Below, one piece after another: positions 34,553 to 43,524 of a stretch of 64,000 nucleotides of DNA. Where the stretch lies: the NCBI GenBank assembly GCA_964563925.1, contig CAZLZD010000009.1, positions 1 through 64,000 of the forward strand, given 5' to 3'. This DNA comes from JAUILA01 sp964563925 (lineage in GTDB: Bacteria > Bacteroidota > Bacteroidia > Cytophagales > Cyclobacteriaceae). A program made the position numbers and the translations under genes. The notes beneath the pieces were generated by a model, which was not told where the DNA came from, did no database searches, and worked only from the letters and a program-made list of their open reading frames with translations. Positions within the stretch are counted from its first letter, which is position 1, and each line of letters begins with the position of its first letter.

Positions 34553-37500
34553 CTAGAATCCAATATTTACTCCGAATGAATAGGTTCTTGCCTGGCCAAG
34601 CGTACCGAAATCCTCTCCCTGCAGTGCATTCAGGTCACCCTGCGAACTGGTATTGGTTGATACTTCCGGGTCAAAACCCAGGTAGTCGGTCCAGGTATAC
34701 AGATTGCGGCCCTGAACGAAAAATGTGACCGTATTCAATTTCCACCGTTCGGTAACCGACACCGGCAACTGGTAGCTGAGCTTCACGTTCTTCAGGCGCA
34801 CATAATCACCATCCTCAAGGTATTGGGTGGAGAATCGCTGGAACTGCAGTACCTCATTCGGATTGTCTTCCGACGCAAGGGAGGGCCGCGGGATATCAGT
34901 GATATCACCGGGTTGCTTCCAGTGGTTCAGTGCATTCGTACTTTGATTGCCGTAGGGGATGCCACTACGCAGGGCCCCGTAATTTTCATAGGCAAACCGG
35001 CTCTGGTTAAAGATCTTGTTCCCTCCCGAATACTGGAAGAAAACATCCAGGGTAAAGCCCTTCCACTGGAAGGTGTTCGATAATCCTCCGAAATAGGTCG
35101 GCAAACCTGAGCCGACGGCTTGGCGGTCATCCAGGTTGATGATCCCGTCACCGTTGAGGTCTTCAAACTTCGCATCCCCGGTAAAAGGATCCACCCCCAG
35201 GTATTCGATCAGGTACAGCTGCGATATCGGTTTGCCTTCCAGGATGATAAAATTCCTGCTCAGCACCTCCCCGTCATTGACCACATCGATCACTTCGTTT
35301 TCAATATGCGAATAGTTGAAACTGGATGTCCACCGGAAATCACCCTGTTCAATATTCACCGTTGAAAGACTCAGTTCGAATCCCTTGTTTTCAATTTCTC
35401 CCACGTTTGACTGCACACTTCTGAATCCGGTTACCCCCGGTACGTCGCGCGCGAGCAGCAGATCGGTGGTAGATTTCTCATAATAATCGGCGGTAATGGA
35501 AACCCGTTCATCGAAGAACCCCATGTCAATACCAATATCAAACTGGGTGGTACGTTCCCAGGTCAGGTCACGGTTTTCAAGCACGCCGGGTTGTGACCCG
35601 CCAAGTCCGCCATAGCCTGCACCCAGCGAGTAGGCACCCCGCCACAGGAAATTAGGTATGGCCGCGTTCCCCACTTGTCCGTAACTGGCCCTGAGCTTCA
35701 GATTACTCACCAGGCGCTGATCCTGCATAAACCCTTCCTGGCTGATTACCCAGCCAAGTGAACCACTCGGAAAAACCCCGTAGCGCTCATTCGGGCCAAA
35801 CCGTGAAGACCCATCAGCCCGTACGGTAAAATTGGCGAGGTACCTTCCCTTGTAATCATAGTTTACCCGTCCGAGGAATGACTGGAACCCAAACGACGTG
35901 GCTCCCGAAGAACCGCTGGTATTGGCCGCAGTGGAAAGTTTGATCACGTTATTGCTGGGGAAACCGGTGCCGATGATATCCGAAAATTCCGTGTTCGATT
36001 CCTGTACGGTATATCCAAGCAGGAAATTGAAATTATGTCCTTCACCTATCATCCGGCTATAGGTGAGCGTGTTCTCAATCAGCCAGGACAATTCTTCGTA
36101 AGTCCCGTAGATTCCCTCGCCTTCCTCGGTTTCATTGCCCCCGGCCGGTGTGAATGATTCATCGATCAGTGAACTGTAGTCCAGTGACCAGGTGGTCTTG
36201 AACTGAAGGTTTTCGGTGAAGTCATAGGTAGCGTAAATGGATCCGAGGGCACGTTTGGTACGCGACGTGTTCACATATTGCTCAGCAATAAATAACGGGT
36301 TTTCCAGGGCCCACCATCCATAATAGCTAAACGGGTTACTGTAGCTCCCGTCTTCCAGCACCAGCGGCGCTGTAGGGTCCCAGGCCTGGGCATTTACCAC
36401 CACCCCGTATTCATCATTCTCGTTGATGGTTCGCTCATGATCGGTTTTACTCAGGATGATATTGGTACCTATTCCGAGCTTGTCGTTCACACTGTGATCG
36501 AGGTTCAGCTGGGCCGACGCTCTTTCGAACCCAAGTCCGACCTGGATCCCTTCCTGGTCGTAATAGTTCCCTGAAACAAAAAACTTCGTTTTCTCGTCAC
36601 CCCCCTGGATACTGATATCGGCATTATGGGTGACTCCGGTACGGAAAATATAATCATACGCGTTGTAGTTGGGCAGATTTGGGTCGTCAGGGTCGCCCAG
36701 GATATCGTTCCAGTAATTCTCTCCCAACCCATCATACTCCGCGGCGGTGTTCATAAACCGGATCCACTGGCTTGAATTCATCAGGTCGGGCGTATTGGCA
36801 ATCTCCGAGACCCCGGTATAGTAACCTACATTAAACCTCGTTTTCCCTGCCATACCGCGTTTGGTGGTAATAATGATTACTCCGTTGGCCCCCCTTGAAC
36901 CGTACACAGCAGCTGCGGTCGCATCTTTCAGCACGGTAATGGACTCGATATTATTGGGGTTAATGTCTGCCAGTGGGTTAATGGGCTGAATATTGGAGTT
37001 CAGCGCACTGTTGTTCCGTGATACCAGCGGAATCCCGTCCACCACAAATAAAGGCTGACTGCTGGCACTGATCGAAGTGACCCCGCGAATATTGATATTA
37101 ACCGCACTTCCCGGGGTGGCTGAGGAGGTATTTATGTTTAATCCGGGTGAACGCCCCTGGACCGCGGCATCAAAGCTGTACGCTGCCGGCACATTCTCAA
37201 TGGCATCCTCACCGATCGTGGAAATGGAGCTGGTGATATCCTCCCTTTTCTGCGTACCGTAACCGACCACGATTACTTCCTGCAATTGCTGGATATCCGG
37301 GGTCATGGTCAAATTGATAATCGTTCTGCCGTTCACGGGAATTTCTTCGGTAGACATTCCGGTAAACGAAAACACAAGTACGTCATCAGGTGCCGCCTGC
37401 AAGGAATACTCTCCATTGACATTTGTGGCCGTACCACGGGAGGTGCCTTTTATGACGATACTTACACCGGGAAGGCCTTCGCTGTCGTCTGAGGAAGTCA

Positions 37501-37582
37501 CTTTACCGGTGATCGTGGTCTGTGCCAGTGCCACAGAATGCAGGCCCAGACACACGAATATGATCGTAATAATCCGATTCAT
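34553..37582 (-). CDS. SusC/RagA-family TonB-dependent outer-membrane transporter
   Basis: 1009 residues with a signal peptide (MNRIITIIFVCLGLHSVALA). A carboxypeptidase-regulatory-like domain (TITGKVTSSDDSEGLPGVSI) spans 20-105. The SusC linker LQEVIVVGYGTQKREDITSS precedes the plug (LFVVDGIPLVSRNNSALNSN, NIESITVLKDATAAAVYGSR), and a 22-strand barrel follows, ending in an aromatic residue (ARTYSFGVNIGF). It imports oligomeric nutrients with energy from TonB. Together with SusD and the secreted cyanophycinase upstream it may take up released cyanophycin fragments. Substrate is inferred. Confidence 0.95.
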   Translation of the reverse strand: MNRIITIIFVCLGLHSVALAQTTITGKVTSSDDSEGLPGVSIVIKGTSRGTATNVNGEYSLQAAPDDVLVFSFTGMSTEEIPVNGRTIINLTMTPDIQQLQEVIVVGYGTQKREDITSSISTIGEDAIENVPAAYSFDAAVQGRSPGLNINTSSATPGSAVNINIRGVTSISASSQPLFVVDGIPLVSRNNSALNSNIQPINPLADINPNNIESITVLKDATAAAVYGSRGANGVIIITTKRGMAGKTRFNVGYYTGVSEIANTPDLMNSSQWIRFMNTAAEYDGLGENYWNDILGDPDDPNLPNYNAYDYIFRTGVTHNADISIQGGDEKTKFFVSGNYYDQEGIQVGLGFERASAQLNLDHSVNDKLGIGTNIILSKTDHERTINENDEYGVVVNAQAWDPTAPLVLEDGSYSNPFSYYGWWALENPLFIAEQYVNTSRTKRALGSIYATYDFTENLQFKTTWSLDYSSLIDESFTPAGGNETEEGEGIYGTYEELSWLIENTLTYSRMIGEGHNFNFLLGYTVQESNTEFSDIIGTGFPSNNVIKLSTAANTSGSSGATSFGFQSFLGRVNYDYKGRYLANFTVRADGSSRFGPNERYGVFPSGSLGWVISQEGFMQDQRLVSNLKLRASYGQVGNAAIPNFLWRGAYSLGAGYGGLGGSQPGVLENRDLTWERTTQFDIGIDMGFFDERVSITADYYEKSTTDLLLARDVPGVTGFRSVQSNVGEIENKGFELSLSTVNIEQGDFRWTSSFNYSHIENEVIDVVNDGEVLSRNFIILEGKPISQLYLIEYLGVDPFTGDAKFEDLNGDGIINLDDRQAVGSGLPTYFGGLSNTFQWKGFTLDVFFQYSGGNKIFNQSRFAYENYGALRSGIPYGNQSTNALNHWKQPGDITDIPRPSLASEDNPNEVLQFQRFSTQYLEDGDYVRLKNVKLSYQLPVSVTERWKLNTVTFFVQGRNLYTWTDYLGFDPEVSTNTSSQGDLNALQGEDFGTLGQARTYSFGVNIGF

Positions 37583-37672
37583 ATGAATTATGATTAAGGT
37601 TTAGAAATAATTGAAAAGATCGCTCACGGAGAGCGGCACTACGGGGGAAACGGGTAGCGCTAACAGTCAAAA

Positions 37673-37730
37673 ATGGGCTGCAAATTCCGCAGTGCAACTC
37701 CTTTCACCCCTGGAGGATCGGGCAGTGCAA
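37673..37730 (-). promoter_or_regulatory. Shared CAGTGCA element upstream of susC
   Basis: Read in gene direction, two TTGCACTG copies (complement of 37723-37730 and 37690-37697, 33 bases apart) are followed by AATTTGCAGCCCAT. A similar block (CTGCACTGCCCG ... AATCTCCAGCCCAT) lies upstream of the cyanophycinase gene at 37775-40030. The element ends about 90 bases before the susC start. It may be an operator or a conserved leader; its function is inferred. Confidence 0.45.
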
Positions 37731-37774
37731 TCGGATAGGTGTGGTTTGACATACTATTCATCCGTTAGTTGTAA

Positions 37775-40030
37775 TTATTTTAGATTCCCTGGATCGACAT
37801 AAATTCTTCTCGTAGTTCGCCGGCTGGTTTCCTCTACACTAAGCACATATATTCCTTCTTTCAAACTGCTCACCGCCAGTTCGGTATACCCATTAAACCT
37901 GTTACCGATCACTTCCCGACCGTACAAATCCACCAGGCGAAACTCCGCCTGCCCTGCCGTCTCGATGTGCAGGAAATCCCGCACCGGGTTAGGGTAAATC
38001 CTCATGCCTTCAGGTTCATCGGCTAAGGAGGTAATCACCAGGGCTTCGCCGGCGTAGGCATAACACGACGCCTGCCCATCAAGCTCCTGGCGTAGCCGAT
38101 ACCTGTACTGTACATTGGCCTCCACATTTTCATCGCGGTACTCCCTGGCCTCTGCACTCAGTGTGCTTAACACGGAGAATGATCCGCCACCGGACTCACG
38201 TTCCAGGGTGAAATTACCATCCACCGGACCGAAGGAAGACCAGCCTAAGGCAATGGCCTCACCCGAAACGCTGGCCGTAAATGATTGAGGAGGAACCAAC
38301 TCGGCTTTACTTACTTCTGCAGATCCTGACACGAATTCACCATATTTCGTCTCTCTTTCCCCGATGATCATAAGGGTTATACGGTCAAATCCGGCCTGAT
38401 TGCGCGTATTGCCCGAACTGTTTACCGGTTGGTCTGCCAAATCCCCACGGCTGTCATCATTGAGGAGCACCATGACGGAATAGTCTCCCCCGGAATAGCT
38501 ATTCACCTTGCCTTCCCGGGGATAAATCCGTACCCAGGACCGCTCGTTCAGGTAGATTGCTCGCGCCAGCCGGAAATTGACCAACGCATAGATTCCGGCT
38601 GCTGTTGTATTCTCATAGTAAGAAGAGGAAGCAGGGTCATATGTATCTGTGATCACGATCGAAGAAGGGACCAGGTCAAGTCCGTCGGTGTAATCCAGCT
38701 GTCCCAGGTACGCATTCAGATCATCGGCGCGTACGTTTGTTACACGTATTTTGCCGGCAACCATGGCATCTGATCCTGTCAGCACCACTTTGGAAAGACC
38801 GGCTTTAATCGATTCTTTCATCACCGTACCAGTAGGATGGTATTGAAAGAAATCCGTCAGGTTTTCAGCGCTGTTACCCGTAAACAAGAGAAGGGCACCC
38901 TCCCTGATCCGGTTTCTCAATGCCACCGAAAGGCAGGGATCCTGCGCTGCATCGGCCAGCTGATGGTCAACCGTTCTTCCTGCCGCCTGCGCAGCCAGCA
39001 GATAGGCGGCAGTCTGATTGTTATCAGGACCTGTTACTACGACCGGGAGGTTCTCTTCACCGAGGAGCATCTCCCACAGGTGGCGGTTATGGGTGTACGC
39101 TGCCGAACCGGTAAGATAAATATCATTTTGTATGGGAAAAAGCGCTTCTTCCGGGGCTGTAGCCTCGGCATAGGAAGTGATCATCGCCTGTGTGGTAAGG
39201 TCATATTTCTGTCCGTGCAGGAGCATCGTCAATTCCGCGGATCCCACCGGTTTTTGTTGCACTCCGCCCTCGTAAATTTGCAGAGACGCCAGGGTAACGG
39301 CTCCCGTGCCATAGACGGTACCATGTCCGTCAGCGTCGATGCAGAAAGCCGTCTGATCATCCACCCCCACACCCAACAGGTCGCGACCGAAACGTTCGCG
39401 GGATTCTCCGAGAAAAACCAGCAAACGGGGCAGTCGCCCGCGCTCGGCAAAATGCGTATCGGTCAGAGTGCCGGGAATAAACGAAAACATATCGTCACGA
39501 AGGGTTGTAAGCGCCACCGCCTCTCCGCTCAGCGCCTGGTCAGGGTACACAGACTCATCTTCGGCACTGTAAATAATGTCACCTAAAACAGCCATTCCGG
39601 CACTGGTCCCGCCTACAACCCCGCCACGGGAATAAATATCATTCACCGCACGGCTCAGTTCGGTATCGCGGTACTCGGTGTAATAAACGGATTGGTCACC
39701 CCCTTTAAAGAAAACAAAGTCAAATGCGGTCAGCTGGTTATACAGCACGGGGGTATTGGCCGCCTGCCGGTCGGGTATCACGAAGTTTTCCGCTTCCGCT
39801 GCGCCAAGGGATACAAAATAATCAGGCAGCCATGCCGGGTCAGACGATTCGCTGTAGGAGACGATAGCCACCTTTTGATTGGGGGCCTGAGATACGGCCC
39901 AGGTGTAGGGTTGATTGCTCCAGCTCCAGTCGGCGTCCTTTTCAGAACCTCCACCGACAAACAGGAGTTTGCCTTGCGCGGCAGATACCACGGGCAGAAT
40001 CAGGAATACAGGAAACAGCAGTCTGAACAT
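37775..40030 (-). CDS. Secreted cyanophycinase-like S51 peptidase with T9SS C-terminal sorting domain
   Basis: 751 residues with a signal peptide (MFRLLFPVFLILPVVSAAQG). The S51 peptidase domain (21-310) has FKGGDQSVYY at 109-117, the nucleophile elbow VVGGTSAGMAVLG with Ser143, TDTHFAERGRLPRLLVFL and GVGVDDQTAFCID. A second domain, partly Rossmann-like, occupies about 310-580. A fibronectin-type stretch (FTASVSGEAIALGWSSFGPV) follows. The last 75 residues (MRIYPNPVRDFLHIETAGQA ... LKEGIYVLSVEE) are a type A T9SS sorting domain, so the enzyme should be secreted or surface-attached. It lies 192 bases upstream of susC on the same strand. This is consistent with extracellular cleavage of cyanophycin before uptake. 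Confidence 0.82.
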   Translation of the reverse strand: MFRLLFPVFLILPVVSAAQGKLLFVGGGSEKDADWSWSNQPYTWAVSQAPNQKVAIVSYSESSDPAWLPDYFVSLGAAEAENFVIPDRQAANTPVLYNQLTAFDFVFFKGGDQSVYYTEYRDTELSRAVNDIYSRGGVVGGTSAGMAVLGDIIYSAEDESVYPDQALSGEAVALTTLRDDMFSFIPGTLTDTHFAERGRLPRLLVFLGESRERFGRDLLGVGVDDQTAFCIDADGHGTVYGTGAVTLASLQIYEGGVQQKPVGSAELTMLLHGQKYDLTTQAMITSYAEATAPEEALFPIQNDIYLTGSAAYTHNRHLWEMLLGEENLPVVVTGPDNNQTAAYLLAAQAAGRTVDHQLADAAQDPCLSVALRNRIREGALLLFTGNSAENLTDFFQYHPTGTVMKESIKAGLSKVVLTGSDAMVAGKIRVTNVRADDLNAYLGQLDYTDGLDLVPSSIVITDTYDPASSSYYENTTAAGIYALVNFRLARAIYLNERSWVRIYPREGKVNSYSGGDYSVMVLLNDDSRGDLADQPVNSSGNTRNQAGFDRITLMIIGERETKYGEFVSGSAEVSKAELVPPQSFTASVSGEAIALGWSSFGPVDGNFTLERESGGGSFSVLSTLSAEAREYRDENVEANVQYRYRLRQELDGQASCYAYAGEALVITSLADEPEGMRIYPNPVRDFLHIETAGQAEFRLVDLYGREVIGNRFNGYTELAVSSLKEGIYVLSVEETSRRTTRRIYVDPGNLK

Positions 40031-40095
40031 TGATTAACAAATAACAAAGGGTACGGGAAGAAACGCGGGGTTCGTACGCTGGTTAATTGTTAAAT

Positions 40096-40141
40096 ATGGG
40101 CTGGAGATTACGAAGACTCACTGACCTGGCGGGCAGTGCAG
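40096..40141 (-). promoter_or_regulatory. Shared CAGTGCA element upstream of the secreted cyanophycinase
   Basis: In gene direction, CTGCACTGCCCG is followed after about 22 bases by AATCTCCAGCCCAT, ending about 65 bases before the ATG at 40030. The order and the end sequences match the block upstream of susC, with about 12 bases fewer between them. This suggests common control or a duplicated leader. Confidence 0.42.
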
Positions 40142-40306
40142 TATGCCTTGAAAGAGATGCATTTTCAGTCTTCATTGCCGAAAGGTAAAAAATAAAATGA
40201 GTAATAAAAAATATCCGGACCGGCCAGTGTCAAAAAGCCGACAATGCACGTGATAAATTTAACAGCCTGAAAGAAATCACGTATATTCCGGGGTAACCCT
40301 GTTTGT

Positions 40307-41629
40307 ATGCAACACGTTGTGATCGTTGGAAATGGTATCGCCGGAATTACGGCCGCCCGGCATATCCGTAAACAGAGCAATCACCGGATTACGGTGATCT
40401 CAGCAGAATCCACCCATTTCTGGTCCAGGACTGCATTGATGTACATTTACATGGGCCATATGACCTATGCCCATACCAAGCCGTATGAAGACTCCTTCTG
40501 GGAGAAAAACGACATCGAACTGATCCATGATTTTGCCGAAAAGGTGGATACCGGAAAGAAAACCATCCGGCTGAAAAACGGGGGCAATCTCAGTTGGGAC
40601 CAGCTGATCCTGGCTACCGGATCACGCCCGAATTTCTTCGGCTGGGAAGGCCAGGACCTTAAGGGCGTAACGGGTATGGTCAGTCTGCAGGACCTGGAAC
40701 GTATCGAAGAATTTACGAAGAATATTTCGCGGGGAGTAATTGTCGGGGGCGGACTCATCGGCATCGAACTTGCCGAAATGCTGCGGTCCAGAAATATCCC
40801 CGTCACTTTCCTGGTCCGGGAGAAAGCCTTCTGGAATAACATACTCCCGCTTCCCGAAGCGAATATGATCTCCCGCCATATCCGGGAACACCACGTCGAT
40901 CTGAAGCTGGAAACTGAATTGAACAAAATAAACGGGGACGCATCCGGACGGGTAAAGGAAATCGTCACTTCTTCGGGAGAAACCATTCCCTGTGAATTTG
41001 TAGGAATAACAGCCGGGGTCTCACCCAATATAAAACTTGCAAAAGCCTCCGCAATTCCTACCAGCAAAGGAATACTGGTGAATGAATACCTGGAAACGGA
41101 AATACCCGGGGTGTTTGCGATCGGTGACTGTGCGGAACGCACTTCCGAGTTGCCCGGCAGAAGGCCGGTGGAACAGGTATGGTACACGGGGCGGATGATG
41201 GGCGAAACCGTCGCCATGACCATAACAGGAAACCGCACTGCGTATCAACCGGGCCCCTGGTTTAATTCTGCAAAATTTTTCGACATCGAATACCAGACGT
41301 ATGGTAATGTGCCTGCCGACACAAGCGGTTTGGGCGATTTTTACTGGGAGCATGATAACGGCAGAATCGCCCTGCATGTGGTATTCGACGAGCAAACCGG
41401 AACATTCCTGGGCATAAACACCTTCGGAATGCGCCTGCGTCATGAGCTTTTCGACCAGTGGCTGCATACGAATGCCACGGTTGAACAGGTCATGTCCCGG
41501 CTCAACCAGGCTAATTTTGATCCGGAATTCTTCCGCAACCATTCCGGTCAGATACTAGCCGAATGGAACGAAAAATTTCCTGACCGGAAGGTCACTGGTG
41601 CCAGGAAAAAAATACTTGGATTTATCTGA
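40307..41629 (+). CDS. FAD/NAD(P)-dependent pyridine-nucleotide-disulfide-type oxidoreductase
   Basis: 440 residues. The FAD-binding motif IVGNGIAGITAARHI is at the N-terminus, an ATGSRPNFFGW FAD motif follows at about 105, the NAD(P) motif GVIVGGGLIGIELAEML is at about 145, and the second FAD motif PGVFAIGDCAER is at about 265. The pattern is that of NirB/rubredoxin-reductase-type enzymes, without a CxxxxC disulfide. It is cytoplasmic and precedes a membrane polyferredoxin gene by 8 bases, so it probably passes electrons from NAD(P)H to that protein. The 276-base divergent gap upstream faces the secreted cyanophycinase gene. Confidence 0.88.
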   Translation: MQHVVIVGNGIAGITAARHIRKQSNHRITVISAESTHFWSRTALMYIYMGHMTYAHTKPYEDSFWEKNDIELIHDFAEKVDTGKKTIRLKNGGNLSWDQLILATGSRPNFFGWEGQDLKGVTGMVSLQDLERIEEFTKNISRGVIVGGGLIGIELAEMLRSRNIPVTFLVREKAFWNNILPLPEANMISRHIREHHVDLKLETELNKINGDASGRVKEIVTSSGETIPCEFVGITAGVSPNIKLAKASAIPTSKGILVNEYLETEIPGVFAIGDCAERTSELPGRRPVEQVWYTGRMMGETVAMTITGNRTAYQPGPWFNSAKFFDIEYQTYGNVPADTSGLGDFYWEHDNGRIALHVVFDEQTGTFLGINTFGMRLRHELFDQWLHTNATVEQVMSRLNQANFDPEFFRNHSGQILAEWNEKFPDRKVTGARKKILGFI

Positions 41630-41637
41630 TCAGGACT

Positions 41638-43425
41638 ATGAAAAAGATTCAGCAAACCGGACTTGCCTTGTTTGTACTGGCCTGTGCCCTGCTTATTACC
41701 CTGCTCTTTGCCGGCAATGATTACACGCTAACACCCCAGGCCATTCAAAACAGTACTGGCGACAGCACCAGCCGGGCCAGGCTCACGGAGGTGTTTGATG
41801 CACGATTCGGGGAGACCTGGAAAAACCCATTCTCGTTCAATTCCATGCTCAATGATTCCTTCGACGCTTACAATACACAGGTGGAAAGCGAGTATGGTAT
41901 CTCAGAGAATGACCTGGAGAAAGTACTGCAGGCGTACCCTCCGGCCAATATTATCTTTTCACCCAATGAGGCTGAAGGTGTATGGGTGGAGGATGAGGCC
42001 GGACAATTTAAAAAGGAACAGTTTACTTCCTACACCTCCTGGATGGAGGGCAAAGAATTTGTGGACAGGGAAGAATTTAAAGCGCAGCTTGATAAAACGC
42101 GGCAGGATATAAATCGCGGTATCCGGGAGCAGAAGGGATATGGCGATTACCAGGTGAAAACCTGGCAGCTGGCCCTGACCCGTCACAGCCTCCAAGGGCC
42201 TGCAACCCGTCATACCATGGCCTGGTTGTGGCTGACCATCGGGCTGGGCGTCCTGTCAGCCCTTATGTACATTCTCCCGAAACTAAGAAAACTGCCCGGG
42301 ATTAAGAATGATCATATCTATCACCGCTCCAACACCTCCCGAGGCTGGGTGGCGATCATTATCGGGTCCCTGCTTATTCTTTTTTACATTGTCCTGTACT
42401 GGTACCCCGAATACATGACCCCCTGGATGGCCCTGGTGGACCCTCTCAGCCTGGTACTGAGCGGAAATGCAGCCAGTCAGTGGTTCTTCTACGGATTGTT
42501 ATATACGCTCGCCATCGCAGTCATGGGTGTGAGAATGCTGATCAGGTACCGCCACAGTAATTACCATAAGATCCGGACATTATCAGTAATGTTCTTTCAA
42601 ACCCTGTTTGCGTTTCTGATCCCGGAAATCCTGATCCGCCTGAACCAGCCGAGCATGGACCTTAAGAATATCTGGCCGCTCAACTATACCTTTTTCTACG
42701 ATTATAACCTCGAGCAATTAACCAATGCGGGCGTGGTCGGGACCAGCATGCTGGTGTGGGGTATTGTACTGGCCGTCATCGGCGTGCCGGTCATTACCTA
42801 TTTCTACGGGAAACGCTGGTATTGCTCCTGGGTATGCGGGTGCGGCGGACTCGCGGAAACCCTGGGTGACCCCTACCGCCATCTTTCTGACAAATCGCTT
42901 AAAGCCTGGAAGATTGAGCGATGGATGGTCCATGGCGTTCTCGTCTTTGCGGTGGTCATGACCGCAGGCGTGCTGTATACCTATTTTACCGGGTCAGGCT
43001 CACTGGCCGGTGTCTCCACGTATACCATCAGGTCGGTCTACGGATTTGTGATCGGGGCTGCCTTCGCCGGCGTGGTCGGGGTCGGGTTCTATCCTTTTAT
43101 GGGAAACCGGGTATGGTGCCGTTTTGGGTGTCCGCTCGCCGCCTACCTGGGTATTGTGCAACGCTTCAGGTCCAGGTTCAGGATCACTACCAACGGAGGC
43201 CAGTGTATTTCATGCGGCAATTGCTCCACCTACTGTGAAATGGGAATAGACGTCCGGTGGTATGCCCAGCGCGGCCAGAATATCGTCCGTGCATCGTGCG
43301 TCGGATGTGGTGTATGCTCGTCGGTATGTCCGAGAGGGGTGCTTAAACTGGAGAATAAGCCGGAGAATGGCCGGATTAATGAGCCTGTGCTTATCGGCAA
43401 TGATGGTGTGAAAATTTCAGGATAA
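41638..43425 (+). CDS. Membrane-bound 4Fe-4S polyferredoxin (NosR/CcoG-like)
   Basis: 595 residues. One N-terminal helix (LALFVLACALLITLLFAG) is followed by an extracytoplasmic region to about 190 and then five or six transmembrane helices. Cysteine motifs are WYCSWVCGCGG at about 396-406 and WCRFGCPLAAYLG. At the C-terminus come two ferredoxin clusters, CISCGNCSTYCEMG and CVGCGVCSSVCPRG. The architecture resembles NosR/CcoG electron-transfer proteins. With the FAD oxidoreductase just upstream it could carry electrons from NAD(P)H through the membrane. The acceptor is not evident here. Confidence 0.85.
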   Translation: MKKIQQTGLALFVLACALLITLLFAGNDYTLTPQAIQNSTGDSTSRARLTEVFDARFGETWKNPFSFNSMLNDSFDAYNTQVESEYGISENDLEKVLQAYPPANIIFSPNEAEGVWVEDEAGQFKKEQFTSYTSWMEGKEFVDREEFKAQLDKTRQDINRGIREQKGYGDYQVKTWQLALTRHSLQGPATRHTMAWLWLTIGLGVLSALMYILPKLRKLPGIKNDHIYHRSNTSRGWVAIIIGSLLILFYIVLYWYPEYMTPWMALVDPLSLVLSGNAASQWFFYGLLYTLAIAVMGVRMLIRYRHSNYHKIRTLSVMFFQTLFAFLIPEILIRLNQPSMDLKNIWPLNYTFFYDYNLEQLTNAGVVGTSMLVWGIVLAVIGVPVITYFYGKRWYCSWVCGCGGLAETLGDPYRHLSDKSLKAWKIERWMVHGVLVFAVVMTAGVLYTYFTGSGSLAGVSTYTIRSVYGFVIGAAFAGVVGVGFYPFMGNRVWCRFGCPLAAYLGIVQRFRSRFRITTNGGQCISCGNCSTYCEMGIDVRWYAQRGQNIVRASCVGCGVCSSVCPRGVLKLENKPENGRINEPVLIGNDGVKISG

Positions 43426-43524
43426 TCATTCTCCTGCTACGTACTTAACGCAGCTTTCCTTATCTTTGATTGCACTGTATTATACGGAAAGTTCTATTAG
43501 CTACACCTTTACACAAAGATCGGT

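Noticed and set aside
43465..43473. GATTGCACTG upstream of the L,D-transpeptidase gene, similar to the element upstream of susC
   Set aside because: Only the short core matches; the CAGCCCAT half is missing, and a single 8-mer match is expected by chance in a window of this size.
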